64,000 bases of DNA from Brevibacterium moorei. GTDB taxonomy: Bacteria > Actinomycetota > Actinomycetes > Actinomycetales > Brevibacteriaceae. The notes below the pieces were generated by a model. It was not told where the DNA came from and did not search any database. It saw only the letters and a list, made by a program, of their open reading frames with translations. Location of the stretch: positions 1 through 64,000 of the forward strand of contig NZ_JANIJX010000001.1 in the NCBI RefSeq assembly GCF_024580735.1. The letters are read 5' to 3'. Numbering within the stretch: position 1 is the first letter of the stretch; each line of letters begins with the position of its first letter. Positions 1-9,090 of this stretch are shown one piece after another. Position numbers and translations under genes: made by a program.

Positions 1-42
1 GATGCCTATCGGAACCCGGTGACAACACCCCCCGGATCATCA

Positions 43-63
43 ATGACTGGGGGCATAAGTCAT
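43..63. repeat. short inverted repeat
   Basis: ATGACT and AGTCAT are separated by 9 nt, upstream of the first gene. This could be a small operator or chance. A second mini-hairpin (GGCCC, 3 nt, GGGCC) follows at 68-80. No gene is apparent in positions 1-166. Confidence 0.25.
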
Positions 64-166
64 GCCGGGCCCGACGGGCCAGCAGTCCTGATCCTGTCAC
101 GAACCAGGGCTACTAAAAAGGTAACGGAGGGAGATAATCGAGACGAATGCCAATCCGTCTCCGCGA

Positions 167-172
167 TAGGCT
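167..172 (+). promoter_or_regulatory. -10 box of leaderless promoter for the first gene
   Basis: TAGGCT ends 7 nt before the ATG at 180, the spacing expected when transcription starts at the start codon. No convincing -35 hexamer is visible. Confidence 0.5.
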
Positions 173-179
173 CGAGCAC

Positions 180-866
180 ATGGAAACCACGTCCTCCTCT
201 GCCCAAGCGCCGCACAATGGCCATTCCCTCACTGAAATAGCGCTTCACTTCCTCTACGACCGGATTCGTCCGGACACTGCACCCAACGGAGCCGTCGCCG
301 TTGACAGCGTCCGCCGGGCCCCGGCCAACACCGATTCCGCAGACGGCCCCACAGAGGAACTGGCCGCCAGGTTGGCTGCGCAGGAGATCACCGTCGACCC
401 TGCCGGAATCCTCGCCCGCGCCGCAGCGGGCCGAGCCGCGGCCGCGGTACCCGGAGCCGCTGTGATGAGTGTGCAGGCCTACGACCGAGCCAGGACGCAC
501 TGGCTGGGGGAGGTCGGCGCACAGGCGGCGGCGGGGGAGCGGGCCTGGCCGCCCACCTCGCAGACGGTGATGAAGCACTTGGGCGCCGGGCGCTGGAATC
601 CGGCACTGGCGGCGGCCGGACTGCCCACGGCCAGCACCGGCCGGCCCGCCGGCGCCACCCGCTTCTCCGCTGCGGACTACGACGGGCTGATGGTCCGGTA
701 CGCGCAAGAGGACCCCGCCGGTTCCTTCACCGCCTTCAGTACCTGGCTGTCGGCCCTGCGTAGCGGCGGTGGGAATCTGCCGTCGCCGGCGGCGGTGCGC
801 CGCCATTATGGTTCATGGTCGGCCGCCAGGGCCGCTGGGGGCGGCGCCCCCGCGTCCGAACACTGA
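180..866 (+). CDS. protein with homing-endonuclease-associated repeats
   Basis: This 228-residue protein of unknown function has two copies of a motif of the kind P-S/T-x(n)-G-x-W-x-x-A-x-x-A-A-G. One is near residues 128-150 (PTSQTVMKHLG then RWNPALAAAGL). The other is near the C-terminus (PSPAAVRRHYG then SWSAARAAGG). These resemble the small DNA-binding repeat often found beside HNH nucleases, but no HNH or other nuclease motif is present, so a DNA-binding role is inference. ATG 180 is chosen because a -10 box lies just upstream. An in-frame ATG at 147 has a GGAGGG about 14 nt away and is the alternative. The long frame on the opposite strand is an antisense shadow. Confidence 0.6.
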   Translation: METTSSSAQAPHNGHSLTEIALHFLYDRIRPDTAPNGAVAVDSVRRAPANTDSADGPTEELAARLAAQEITVDPAGILARAAAGRAAAAVPGAAVMSVQAYDRARTHWLGEVGAQAAAGERAWPPTSQTVMKHLGAGRWNPALAAAGLPTASTGRPAGATRFSAADYDGLMVRYAQEDPAGSFTAFSTWLSALRSGGGNLPSPAAVRRHYGSWSAARAAGGGAPASEH

Positions 867-959
867 CATCGGAGGCGCTCTGACGAGGAACGATGGATAG
901 GATGTGAGGACCGACACGCAGGGAGGAGCTTCCGCCTGCACCCGATGAAAGGACCATCC

Positions 960-2291
960 ATGACAGGATCCGCGGACGCCGCGCAGACCGACTTCACCCA
1001 GGCCGCCGCCGAGGTCACAGCGATTGCGCAGGACCTCATCCGCTTCGATACCCAGAACTGGGGCGATGGGAAGGCGAACCCGGACCTCCCCGCAGCCGAG
1101 TACATCAAGGGCAAGTTCGACGAAGTGGGCCTCGAATCGACCATCTACACCTCCGGTGAGGGTCGCGCGAACCTACTGGCCCGGATCCCCGGACGCAACC
1201 CCGAACGCGGCGCCCTCGTCGTCCACGGCCACACCGACGTCGTTCCAGCAGACGCCTCGGAATGGAGCGTCGACCCCTTCGGCGGGATCATCAAGGACGG
1301 TCTGCTGTGGGGCCGTGGTGCGGTCGATATGAAGGACATGGACGCGATGATCATCGCGTCCGTCCGCCACCTGGTGCGCCAGGGCGTCCAGCCCGACCGC
1401 GACCTCGTCATCGCGTTCTTCGCCGACGAGGAGGCCGGGTCCGCCTTCGGTGCGAAGTTCATGGTCGACAACCACGCCGGCCTGTTCACCGGCGCCACCG
1501 ATGCGGTCTCGGAGGTGGGCGGCTACTCAGTGGACATCCGCGGGCAGCGGGCCTACCTCGTGCAGACGGCGGAGAAGGGCCTGCTGTGGCTCAAACTCAC
1601 GGCCCGCGGTTCGGCCGGGCACGGCTCCCAGGTCAACCGCGACAACCCGATCACCAAACTGGCCCAGGCGGTCGCCCGGATCGGCGAACACGAATGGCCG
1701 CAGGAAATCCCGATCGCCACCCAGCAGCTGCTGCGCGGGGTGTCCGATATGACCGGCATCGAGTTCGCGGCGGAGAACTATGGGGCCCTGCTCGATGAGC
1801 TGGGCAGTGTGCAGAAGTTCGTCGGGGCGACCTTCAACAACATCTCCAACCCGACCCTGCTCAGCGGTGGCTACAAGCACAATGTCATCCCGGGTGAGGC
1901 GAGCGCCCTGATCGACTGCCGGCCGCTGCCCGGGCGCACCGAGGACATGATGCTCACCATCAAGGAACTGGCCGGCCCCGATGTCGAGGTCGACACCCTG
2001 ATCGAGGGCGTGGCGCTGGAGACGCCGTTCACCGGCCGCACTGTCGACGCGATGGTCTCCTCCCTGCAGGCCGAGGACCCCGGTGCCACTGTGCTGCCCT
2101 ATGCGCTCTCCGGGGGAACGGACAACAAGCAGCTCAGCCGTCTGGGCATCACCGGCTACGGCTTCGCGCCACTGCAGCTGACGCCCGATCTGGACTTCCC
2201 CGCCATGTTCCACGGAGTCGACGAGCGGGTCCCGGTCGCAGCACTCGAATTCGGCACTAGGGTGCTGGGCCGGTTCATGCTCGACTCCTGA
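960..2291 (+). CDS. M20/M25/M40 family metallo-hydrolase
   Basis: A zinc-dependent amidohydrolase/peptidase of the M20 family, probably cytosolic (443 residues). Metal-site motifs are in the expected order: HGHTDVVPAD (about residue 88), WGRGAVDMKD, FFADEEAGS with the catalytic Glu pair, the GHG of the dimerisation domain, and a C-terminal FHGVDERVP. Family members act on dipeptides, N-acyl amino acids or carbamoyl compounds. The substrate here cannot be deduced. ATG 960 is preferred over ATG 945 because AAAGGA sits 6 nt upstream. It converges with the transporter gene on the other strand. Confidence 0.9.
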   Translation: MTGSADAAQTDFTQAAAEVTAIAQDLIRFDTQNWGDGKANPDLPAAEYIKGKFDEVGLESTIYTSGEGRANLLARIPGRNPERGALVVHGHTDVVPADASEWSVDPFGGIIKDGLLWGRGAVDMKDMDAMIIASVRHLVRQGVQPDRDLVIAFFADEEAGSAFGAKFMVDNHAGLFTGATDAVSEVGGYSVDIRGQRAYLVQTAEKGLLWLKLTARGSAGHGSQVNRDNPITKLAQAVARIGEHEWPQEIPIATQQLLRGVSDMTGIEFAAENYGALLDELGSVQKFVGATFNNISNPTLLSGGYKHNVIPGEASALIDCRPLPGRTEDMMLTIKELAGPDVEVDTLIEGVALETPFTGRTVDAMVSSLQAEDPGATVLPYALSGGTDNKQLSRLGITGYGFAPLQLTPDLDFPAMFHGVDERVPVAALEFGTRVLGRFMLDS

Positions 2292-2312
2292 ACTCGTCGC
2301 GGGCGGACGAGG

Positions 2313-3305
2313 CTAGACCTCCACCCTGGTCCGCCCGCCCGGCTTCCGGCCGGGCAGGGCGGCGATCAGGGCGCCGATGACGACGATGAGCATGGCCAGT
2401 AGGTTCAACGGCGCCAGAGCATGCGCGGCATTGCCGGTGAAGACATCGATCAACAACGACCCGACAAGGTTGCCCAGCAGTGTCGACATGCTCAGCATCA
2501 GCACGCCCAGCCGGGTCACTGCGGCAGTGGACACGCCGATGAAGATCACGCCCAGCGCACCGCCGGTGAACATCCACCAATCGCCAGGCAGGGCAACCTC
2601 CCAGCGCAGCGGCGTGACCAGCCCGGCGACGACACCGGAGCACAGGAGCAGGAACAGCGTTCCGACGAGGAAGTTCGTCGTGGTCGCGGCGACCGCGGAC
2701 CGTGTCGCGTTCTTGATCCGGCCGTTGAAGGCCTGTTGGAACCCGGTGAGGATGCCGGAGACCACGGGCAGCAGGGGCGCCCACCAGGCGATCCCTCCTG
2801 TCAGACTGCCCACGGAGGACACGATGACACCCGCGATGACGATGACGACGCCCAGGATCCGGGTCGTGGACAGGGGCTTGCGTCCACCCGGCGGCAGGTT
2901 CGTGTTGTCCACGATGAGAGCGCCCAACAGCTGACCGGACAGGAACGACAGGGTGAACACCGCGACCCCGAAGATCGGCACCGTCAACGATTGGGAGATG
3001 ACGATCGTGGAACCGGCGATACCGCCGGTGAGCATCCACCAGGGGATCCGGCCCGACTTGATCAGGGAGATCTCGCGGACCGCCGCACGCCGTGACCCCG
3101 GAATCACGAGCACGATGACGATCATGATGATCAGTCCGGTCGCGAAGGAACTGGTGGCGGAGAAGATTCCATGACCGAGCACTCCGGCCAGAGCGCCATT
3201 GGCCTTGCCCTGGCCTGCCATGCCGATACCGGCGCCCACTGCCAGCAGAGCGGTCGAGGCGAAGGCCAGATTGCCCGCCGACTGGGCGGTGCGGGTCCCG
3301 GTCAT
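2313..3305 (-). CDS. DMT-superfamily transporter (DUF606/YdcZ type)
   Basis: An inner-membrane protein of 330 residues with about ten hydrophobic segments arranged as two homologous halves. Each half has the glycine-rich pattern typical of DUF606 (GxxNGAL-like text early in each half, for example QGKANGAL and FQQAFNGRI). The family belongs to the drug/metabolite transporter superfamily, and the substrate is unknown. ATG 3305 overlaps the TGA of the upstream small gene (ATGA), so the two are probably translationally coupled. Upstream in-frame codons would only add a hydrophilic extension that duplicates the coding region of the small gene, so they are rejected. Confidence 0.85.
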   Translation of the reverse strand: MTGTRTAQSAGNLAFASTALLAVGAGIGMAGQGKANGALAGVLGHGIFSATSSFATGLIIMIVIVLVIPGSRRAAVREISLIKSGRIPWWMLTGGIAGSTIVISQSLTVPIFGVAVFTLSFLSGQLLGALIVDNTNLPPGGRKPLSTTRILGVVIVIAGVIVSSVGSLTGGIAWWAPLLPVVSGILTGFQQAFNGRIKNATRSAVAATTTNFLVGTLFLLLCSGVVAGLVTPLRWEVALPGDWWMFTGGALGVIFIGVSTAAVTRLGVLMLSMSTLLGNLVGSLLIDVFTGNAAHALAPLNLLAMLIVVIGALIAALPGRKPGGRTRVEV

Positions 3306-3505
3306 GCGGTGCGCTGCATTCGAATGATCCTGCGCTTGAGCACTACGGTTCTGGCCCCGCCGAAGTGGATGAGGGTCCGAGCGAGTTCCCATTTGCCGTA
3401 CTCGGTGGCCTCACTGACCTCGCGGTAGGCCACCGACTTGGGGGTGTGGGGTTGGAACCGCACAGTGCGGTACTCGTATTCGATATCGGCCCTGGTGCGC
3501 TGCAT
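3302..3505 (-). CDS. DUF5703 family small protein
   Basis: A 67-residue protein matching the short actinobacterial DUF5703 family: an N-terminal DIEYEYRTVRF followed by a tyrosine/tryptophan-rich middle (EATEYGKWELAR) and a basic C-terminus (VVLKRRIIRM). No function is known. AAAGGAG lies before the ATG. The stop overlaps the transporter start. In other actinomycetes DUF5703 sits near M20 hydrolase genes, as it does here. Confidence 0.8.
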   Translation of the reverse strand: MQRTRADIEYEYRTVRFQPHTPKSVAYREVSEATEYGKWELARTLIHFGGARTVVLKRRIIRMQRTA

Positions 3506-3581
3506 GCGCGCTCCTTTCGTCTGCCAAGGTGCTCAGTCGCGCCCTGTGCGTCACTGTATCAACGGGGCATCGGGTTGACGG

Positions 3582-3587
3582 TACGCT
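3582..3587 (+). promoter_or_regulatory. -10 box, leaderless promoter
   Basis: TACGCT ends 6 nt before the ATG at 3594, and no Shine-Dalgarno sequence fits in between. Confidence 0.5.
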
Positions 3588-3593
3588 AGGGGA

Positions 3594-4226
3594 ATGGCCC
3601 AGATCATATTCGTGCGCCACGGCGAGTCCAGCGCGAATGTCGACAAGGTACTCGCCGGCCGTACTCCCGGAGTCCACCTGAGCTCCCGCGGGGTCGAACA
3701 GGTCACCGCTCTGCGCGAGGCCATCTCCGCCATCGCGCCGCAGCGGATAGTCCGATCGAGCGTATTGCGCTGTCGTGAGACCGCCGAACTCCTGTTCCCG
3801 GATCGCCACCGGGCGATTGCGATCCATCGGGCCTTCGACGAGGTCGATTACGGCCAGTGGTCGGGCCGCCGGCTCGCCGACTTGGGACGGCTGTCGGCCT
3901 GGGCCGAACTGGTGGCGCATCCCGGCTCCGTCGAGTTCCCGGGAGGAGAGTCCCTGGCCGAGGCCTATGCCAGAGCCCGCAGGGGTGTGGCCGAACTGCT
4001 CGACGGAGCGGGCGAAAGCGAGCGCATCGTCGTCGTGACACACGGCGACATCGTCAAATTCGCCCTGCTGGACGCACTGGGCCTGGGCCTGGGCGGGCTG
4101 CACCGGCTGACGGTGGCGACCGGGACCTTCAGCCTCGTCGACTACACACGGCCGGACGCCCCGATGGTCTGTGCCGTCTCCGCCGCCGGTCCCGCACAGC
4201 GGGCCCGCGGCACCCTGGGCGGGTAG
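3594..4226 (+). CDS. histidine phosphatase family protein (MSMEG_4193-like phosphomutase)
   Basis: A 210-residue member of the histidine phosphatase (phosphoglycerate-mutase-like) superfamily. The phospho-histidine motif VRHGESSAN lies at residues 6-14, with a conserved Arg/Glu pocket (AFDEVDYGQWSG) and the second catalytic His in VVVTHGDIVK. It belongs to the actinobacterial group usually found next to DUF3090, SCO1664-family and mshC genes, and those three follow at 6.4-9.1 kb. The true substrate is unknown, and it is unlikely to be the glycolytic mutase. Confidence 0.85.
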   Translation: MAQIIFVRHGESSANVDKVLAGRTPGVHLSSRGVEQVTALREAISAIAPQRIVRSSVLRCRETAELLFPDRHRAIAIHRAFDEVDYGQWSGRRLADLGRLSAWAELVAHPGSVEFPGGESLAEAYARARRGVAELLDGAGESERIVVVTHGDIVKFALLDALGLGLGGLHRLTVATGTFSLVDYTRPDAPMVCAVSAAGPAQRARGTLGG

Positions 4227-4245
4227 CGGGGCCCGCCGCGGTCGC

Positions 4246-5073
4246 TCAGGCGTGGAGCAGGCCCGTGCCCAACAGGATGTAGAGCACAATGCCCAGTGCG
4301 ATCCGGTACCACACGAAGGGCGCGAACGACTTCGTGGAGACGAACTTGAGGAAGCCCACGATCACGGCGTAGCCGACGCCGAAGGCGATTACGGTGGCCA
4401 GGGCGGTGGGGCCCCAGCCCAGGGTCATCGGCTCGTCCACGGCCTTGGCCGCGGAATAGAGCCCCGAGAGGAAGACCGCGGGCATCGCCAGCAGGAACGA
4501 ATACCTGGCCGCGGCTTCACGGGTGAAGCCCATCAGGCGCCCGGCCATGATCGTTCCGCCAGAGCGCGAGACCCCGGGGATCAGCGCCAGCGCCTGTGCC
4601 AGACCGTATCCCACGCCCTGCTTCCACGTCATCTGATCCAGGGTGAGGTCCCGCCGTCCCAGCCGGTCGGCTATACCCAGGATGATGCCGAAGACGATGA
4701 GCATGGTCGCGGTGATCCACAGGCTGCGCAGGGTCGAGGTGATCGCATCTTCGAACAGCAGTCCCAAGACGCCGATGGGAATGGAGCCGATGATGACCCA
4801 CCAGCCCAAACGGACCTCGGGGTCCTTTCTGTCCCACTTGCCCACCAGTGCCATACACCACTTCGAGATGATGCCGACGATGTCGTTCCAGAAGTAGACG
4901 AGCACGGCCGCCTCTGTGCCCAACTGGATGATGGCGGTGAAGAAGGATCCCGGTTCGCGGCCCGGCATGAGGAATTCCCCGACGATCGACAGATGGGCCG
5001 AGGAGGAGATCGGCAGGAACTCGGTGAGTCCCTGCACAATGCCCATGATCGCGGCGATGAGCCAGTCCAGCAT
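4246..5073 (-). CDS. uppP: undecaprenyl-diphosphatase
   Basis: A BacA/UppP-type membrane phosphatase that dephosphorylates undecaprenyl diphosphate to recycle the cell-wall lipid carrier. It has 275 residues and multiple membrane segments. The two signature regions are present: [12 protein letters not shown] (residues 16-27) and PGVSRSGGT (166-174), which carry the catalytic Glu/Ser/Arg residues. It converges with the phosphomutase gene and is divergent from the aldo/keto reductase gene. Confidence 0.95.
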   Translation of the reverse strand: MLDWLIAAIMGIVQGLTEFLPISSSAHLSIVGEFLMPGREPGSFFTAIIQLGTEAAVLVYFWNDIVGIISKWCMALVGKWDRKDPEVRLGWWVIIGSIPIGVLGLLFEDAITSTLRSLWITATMLIVFGIILGIADRLGRRDLTLDQMTWKQGVGYGLAQALALIPGVSRSGGTIMAGRLMGFTREAAARYSFLLAMPAVFLSGLYSAAKAVDEPMTLGWGPTALATVIAFGVGYAVIVGFLKFVSTKSFAPFVWYRIALGIVLYILLGTGLLHA

Positions 5074-5161
5074 GCAAAACCTTTCAGAGTGGTCGGCCGC
5101 CGGGCCCGTGCCGACGGTCGATTGAATACCCTAGACAGGTTATCCGGTAGTCTCATGGGAT

Positions 5162-6094
5162 ATGGAGCGAAATCGCGTTGGCAACTCGGGTTTAGAGGTA
5201 TCTTCCGTCACTCTGGGTGCCTTCGAATTCGGCCGCCGGGTCGACGGGGAAACCGCTTCCCGACTACTCGAGGACTATGCCGAGGCCGGGGGGACTCTGG
5301 TGGAACTGCCGTCCTTCGCCGGTCCCGCCGCAGATGTCCTTGGTACCGCTGGGATCCCCGATTCGGTATCGGTCGCCGCACGGGTGGGGATCGTCGGGTC
5401 GGGGGAGAACGCGCATGTCAATGCGGGCAGAGCCACTCTGCTCGCCCAGACCAGGTCCCTGCTCCAACGGTTGGGCCGTGACCGGATCGATTTGCTGGTC
5501 CTCGACGGCTTCGACTACGACACTCCATTGGACGAGACCGCAGCCGCGGTCGACCAGCTATTGAGAAGCGGCCAGGTCGTCCACGTGGCTGCCGCCTACC
5601 TCACCGGTTGGCAGCTGGCCACGCTGCGCGGAGCCGGCATCGACGTGGTGGCGGCCTGCAATGAACACTCTCTGTTGGCCCGCGAGGTCGAACAGACGGT
5701 CTTCCCCGCAGCGGATTATCTGGGAGTCGGCATTCTGGCCGGTGCGGGGCTGGGCCGAGGGCTGCTCACCGGCCGCTACCAGGGTCAGTCCACCGCCGGC
5801 ACCCGCAAGGAGACGAGCGCCGCGGACTACGTCGACGAACTCGACACCGAGGCATCGCGGGCGGTGATCAGTGGAGTACTCAAAGCCGCCAGCGCCCTGG
5901 GGACATCCGCGGTGGACGTGGTGATGGCCTGGAACCGGCTGCAGCCGCAGGCCAGCACGATCGTAGCGCCCCGAACTCCGGAGCAGTTGGCCGAGGTCAT
6001 CGACTCGCAGTTGGTCCTGGCTCCGGAGATTCTGGAGGCACTCGATCAGATCTCCGACCCCGTCTACCGATCCTCTTCCTCGACGTCTGCATAG
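5162..6094 (+). CDS. aldo/keto reductase family protein
   Basis: A 310-residue TIM-barrel oxidoreductase of the aldo/keto reductase superfamily, presumably NADPH-dependent. Visible family features are the start RVGNSGLEVSSVTLGAFEFG, the barrel strand with DRIDLLVLDGFD, and the C-terminal IVAPRTPEQLAEVI phosphate-binding region. The usual catalytic Asp/Tyr/Lys/His tetrad is poorly conserved by eye, for example FDYDTPLDET where homologs have an H-x-D-P pattern. Substrate and even catalytic competence are therefore open. A TAGTCT box lies 8 nt upstream. The 3' end overlaps the convergent acidic-protein gene by 31 nt. Confidence 0.75.
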   Translation: MERNRVGNSGLEVSSVTLGAFEFGRRVDGETASRLLEDYAEAGGTLVELPSFAGPAADVLGTAGIPDSVSVAARVGIVGSGENAHVNAGRATLLAQTRSLLQRLGRDRIDLLVLDGFDYDTPLDETAAAVDQLLRSGQVVHVAAAYLTGWQLATLRGAGIDVVAACNEHSLLAREVEQTVFPAADYLGVGILAGAGLGRGLLTGRYQGQSTAGTRKETSAADYVDELDTEASRAVISGVLKAASALGTSAVDVVMAWNRLQPQASTIVAPRTPEQLAEVIDSQLVLAPEILEALDQISDPVYRSSSSTSA

Positions 6095-6366
6095 TCATCG
6101 TCGTCCAACTCATCGTCGAAGTCATCTGAGTCCGAGTCCTCGGCATCCTCTTTGGCATCCTCGATGTCGTCGTAGAGCTCGAAGGGCGTGACTTCGTCGA
6201 ACGCGGTGAAGATCGCATCGTCGTAGTCGTCGAAGGCGTCTGCCAAGGCGGTGTAGGCGGCGCGCACGTTCTCGTCGGTCGAGCCGCTGCGGTGCGCCGC
6301 AGCCTGGAAATGGGCTCGGACGGCGGAAAGGAATTCTTCGAGGGCGACCTCAGGCTCTACGCTCAT
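6064..6366 (-). CDS. small acidic protein, unknown function
   Basis: A 100-residue protein with a folded-looking N-terminal half (helical, with AVRAHFQAAAHR and YTALADAFDDYDDAIF) and a C-terminal tail made almost entirely of Asp and Glu (DDFDDELDDDDYADVEEED). Similar acidic-tailed proteins occur in this neighbourhood of other actinomycete genomes, sometimes labelled primosomal protein without firm support. No function is assigned here. The start is supported by a TAGAAT box exactly 6 nt upstream. The acidic tail is antisense to the serine-rich C-terminus of the aldo/keto reductase. Confidence 0.7.
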   Translation of the reverse strand: MSVEPEVALEEFLSAVRAHFQAAAHRSGSTDENVRAAYTALADAFDDYDDAIFTAFDEVTPFELYDDIEDAKEDAEDSDSDDFDDELDDDDYADVEEEDR

Positions 6367-6372
6367 GGCGTC

Positions 6373-6378
6373 ATTCTA
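6373..6378 (-). promoter_or_regulatory. -10 box, leaderless promoter
   Basis: On the minus strand TAGAAT ends 6 nt before the ATG at 6366. It is divergent from the DUF3090 promoter only about 25 bp away. Confidence 0.55.
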
Positions 6379-6401
6379 ACCGTGCACGCAGTGACAGGCG
6401 A

Positions 6402-6407
6402 TAGGCT
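6402..6407 (+). promoter_or_regulatory. -10 box, leaderless promoter
   Basis: TAGGCT ends 6 nt before ATG 6414. It drives the DUF3090-SCO1664 pair. Confidence 0.55.
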
Positions 6408-6413
6408 TGGACC

Positions 6414-6974
6414 ATGGCTTCTCAGGTTTTCGAGCATTCCAACCCCGACCGCTTCATCGTGGGTACCGTCGGACTTCCTGGGGACCGTACCTTTTACCTC
6501 CAGGCCAAGTCCGAGTCGCGCGTGACGACGGTGAAACTGGAGAAGGAACAGGTCGAAATGCTCTCGGAGCGGATGGCCGAACTGCTCGACATGGTCCGGG
6601 CCAAGACCTTGGCCGTAGACGAGATCCCCGCGACGGCGCTGCCCCGCCATTACGACAATGCCGGACTCTCGATGCCCGTCGACCCGGAATTCAGGGTGGG
6701 GACGATGAGTCTGGGTTGGGACACGGGACTCTCCCGACTCCTGGTCGAATGCTATGAACTCTCTCAGGCCGATGCCGAATCCGGTATCACCGCGGATCCC
6801 GATGACGATGAACGGGCCGTCTTCAAAGTCGTCCTGTCCGGCGCCCAGGCCCGCGAATTCTCCCGGAGGGCGGATCAGGTGGTGGGCGCCGGTCGGGAGG
6901 ACTGCCCCTTCTGTTCGTTGCCGCTGGACCCCGGCGGACATCTGTGCCCACGGGCCAATGGAGTGGCACGCTGA
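6414..6974 (+). CDS. DUF3090 family protein
   Basis: A 186-residue protein of the actinobacterial DUF3090 family, biochemical role unknown. It has the characteristic N-terminal GTVGLPGDRTFYLQAKS segment, a central acidic stretch, and a C-terminal zinc-ribbon-like CPFCxLPxxPxGHxCPR pattern with three Cys and one His. The C-terminus overlaps the next start (TGATG), giving a coupled pair with the SCO1664-family gene, an arrangement conserved in many actinomycetes near mshC. Confidence 0.85.
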   Translation: MASQVFEHSNPDRFIVGTVGLPGDRTFYLQAKSESRVTTVKLEKEQVEMLSERMAELLDMVRAKTLAVDEIPATALPRHYDNAGLSMPVDPEFRVGTMSLGWDTGLSRLLVECYELSQADAESGITADPDDDERAVFKVVLSGAQAREFSRRADQVVGAGREDCPFCSLPLDPGGHLCPRANGVAR

Positions 6975-7759
6975 TGACGCCGGCCGAACTCCTGGACCAC
7001 GGCCGGGTCGAGGTGTTCGGAGAGATTCCGGGAGCCAGCAATGCTACCTACATGGTCAGTGTCGAGGCCGACGGGTCGATCGCCCGTGCCGTCCTCAAGC
7101 CCCGTGCCGGAGCCCGGCCCCTGCACGACTTCGATGTGGAGACCCTGCCCGCCAGGGAAGTCGCGGCCTTCGAACTCTCACGGTTCCTCGGCCTGGACTG
7201 TGTGCCGCCCACCGTGCTGCGTGAGGATTTGGGGGAACTCTCAGGTTCACTCCAGGCCTATGTCAGCGCCTCCGGCGGGCAGGAGGTCGATGTGTATGAA
7301 GCGGGTAGGGTCCCGGCCGATGTGCTGCCGGTCTTCCGCGCCCAGGGCGATGACGGCTCCGAACTCGTCATCGCCCACACTCCCGCGGTCAGGCGGATCG
7401 CGTTGCTCGACCTGCTCATGGGAAACGCCGATCGCAAGGGCGGCCACGTGCTCACCGGCAGCTGGGACCCACAGCACCGTGCGCCCGGAGTCTACGGGAT
7501 CGACAATGGGCTGAGCCTGGCCACCGGCGACCGGTTGCGGACCCTGCTCTGGGGCTTCGCAGGGGAGCCGCTGACCGTCGATGAGGTCGAGGTGCTGCGG
7601 GCTGCCGCCGATGTCGGTGCCGTCGCCCACGTCCTCGGTCCGCTGCTCACCGCGGACGAGGTCTCGCAGGTCGCCGTGCGCGCCACCGCACTGCTGCGCG
7701 CGGGGGAGTATCCCGATCCGCCGACTGACCGCTATCCGCTGCCCTGGCCTCCGTTCTAG
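6974..7759 (+). CDS. SCO1664 family protein (PI kinase-like fold)
   Basis: A 261-residue member of the SCO1664 family, which resembles the phosphatidylinositol 3-/4-kinase catalytic fold. Support comes from an early Lys in [12 protein letters not shown], the segment [15 protein letters not shown] (catalytic-loop-like N and D) and GIDNGLSL (metal-binding D). The real substrate is unknown. The start overlaps the DUF3090 stop, so translation is probably coupled. An upstream ATG at 6944 is out of context and was not used. Confidence 0.8.
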   Translation: MTPAELLDHGRVEVFGEIPGASNATYMVSVEADGSIARAVLKPRAGARPLHDFDVETLPAREVAAFELSRFLGLDCVPPTVLREDLGELSGSLQAYVSASGGQEVDVYEAGRVPADVLPVFRAQGDDGSELVIAHTPAVRRIALLDLLMGNADRKGGHVLTGSWDPQHRAPGVYGIDNGLSLATGDRLRTLLWGFAGEPLTVDEVEVLRAAADVGAVAHVLGPLLTADEVSQVAVRATALLRAGEYPDPPTDRYPLPWPPF

Positions 7760-7811
7760 CGGCCGGGGGCCGGGATTGGCGCCGGTGGCTTCAAAAAGCC
7801 ATGACGATATG

Positions 7812-7817
7812 TATGCT
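7812..7817 (+). promoter_or_regulatory. -10 box, leaderless promoter of mshC
   Basis: TATGCT ends 7 nt before GTG 7825, supporting that GTG as the mshC start. Confidence 0.5.
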
Positions 7818-7824
7818 TGGTCGG

Positions 7825-9069
7825 GTGAGATCATGGTCGAAACCTAGTATTCCCGTCCTGCCCACCCGGGGCCCGGCCCCCACCGCGTACAGCACCTCGG
7901 CCCGCGGTCCCGTCACCATCACCGGTGACGGCGCGCCCCGCCTGTACGTCTGCGGGATCACCCCCTACGATGCGACACACATGGGGCACGCTGCGACCTA
8001 CGTCGCCTTCGACACCCTGGTCCGCGTCTGGCGCGACGCAGGGTTCGATGTGACCTATGTGCAGAACACCACGGATATCGACGACCCCCTGTTGGAACGT
8101 GCCGACGACACCGGCGTCGACTGGCGTGCGCTGGCCGATGAACAGATCGAGCTCTTCCGCACCGATATGGAGGCACTGCGGGTGATCCCGCCGGCGCACT
8201 ACATCGGCGCCGTCGAATCGATCCCCGATGTCGTGGCCGCGGTGGAAGACCTCGTGGCCAAGGGCGCCGCCTACAGCCTGGACAACGGCGATGTGTACTA
8301 CCGGGTCGACACCGAGGTGCGCCCGCCGTTCGGCTCCGAGAGCCACCTGGACCACGCGCAGATGATGCGGTTCTTCGCAGAACGCGGCGGCGATCCCGAA
8401 ACTCCGGGCAAGGAGAACCCCCTGGACGCTCTGCTGTGGCGCTCCGCTCGGCCCGGAGAACCCAGCTGGCCGGGTGCCTCGTTGGGCGAGGGCCGACCGG
8501 GCTGGCACATCGAATGCGCTGTGATCGCCGGCAAGTACGCGGGATTCCCCCTGACCGTGCAGGGCGGGGGATCCGATCTGATCTTCCCCCACCACGAAAT
8601 GTGTGCGGCCCATGCCACGGCCCTGACGGGCACACCCTTCGCCGAGGCCTATATGCACACGGGAATGGTCGGACTCGACGGGGAGAAGATGTCGAAGTCC
8701 AAGGGCAACCTGGTCCTCGTCTCCTGCCTGCGGGCCCAGGGCGTCGACCCCGCCGCGATCCGTCTGGCCATCCTCGCCCACCACTACCGGTGCGATTGGT
8801 TCTGGGACGAGCCCCTGCTGGCCAGCGCCCAGGACAGGTTGGATCAGTGGCGCGCGGCCGCGCGCTCGAATGTTCCGGTCGCCGCGGGCGAGGTGCTGGC
8901 CGATCTGCGCGCCGCCCTGGCCGATGATCTGGACACCCCGAGCGCGCTGGGCGTCATCGACGAGTGGGCTGCGGCCCGCGGCGATGGATCGTCGCCGGCT
9001 GCGGCCGACCAGCTGGAGATCGTCCAGGCCGTGGACGCCCTGCTGGGCATCGACCTGCTCGCGGACTGA
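7825..9069 (+). CDS. mshC: mycothiol ligase (cysteine:GlcN-Ins ligase)
   Basis: It catalyses the ATP-dependent joining of cysteine to 1-D-myo-inosityl 2-amino-2-deoxy-glucopyranoside, the third step of mycothiol synthesis. The protein has 414 residues and a class I tRNA-synthetase-like fold related to CysRS. The zinc-ligand Cys lies in YVCGITPYD (C43), the HIGH-type motif is HMGH (52-55), and the KMSKS motif lies in EKMSKSKGN. The start at GTG 7825 gives [12 protein letters not shown], matching the family's usual short N-terminus, and agrees with the -10 box position. Starting at ATG 7801 would add eight unconserved residues. mshC marks an actinomycete that makes mycothiol. Confidence 0.93.
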   Translation: MRSWSKPSIPVLPTRGPAPTAYSTSARGPVTITGDGAPRLYVCGITPYDATHMGHAATYVAFDTLVRVWRDAGFDVTYVQNTTDIDDPLLERADDTGVDWRALADEQIELFRTDMEALRVIPPAHYIGAVESIPDVVAAVEDLVAKGAAYSLDNGDVYYRVDTEVRPPFGSESHLDHAQMMRFFAERGGDPETPGKENPLDALLWRSARPGEPSWPGASLGEGRPGWHIECAVIAGKYAGFPLTVQGGGSDLIFPHHEMCAAHATALTGTPFAEAYMHTGMVGLDGEKMSKSKGNLVLVSCLRAQGVDPAAIRLAILAHHYRCDWFWDEPLLASAQDRLDQWRAAARSNVPVAAGEVLADLRAALADDLDTPSALGVIDEWAAARGDGSSPAAADQLEIVQAVDALLGIDLLAD

Positions 9070-9075
9070 GCAGGA

Positions 9076-9089
9076 GGGGCCCTGGCCCC
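9076..9089. terminator. weak hairpin between convergent genes
   Basis: GGGGCC, CT, GGCCCC lies between the mshC and PAC2-family stops. It is short and has no T-run. Confidence 0.3.
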
Positions 9090-9090
9090 G

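Noticed and set aside
60-806. Minus-strand frame opposite the first gene
   Set aside because: Low-complexity Arg/Gly-rich translation without motifs. The plus-strand frame has the repeat motifs and a promoter.
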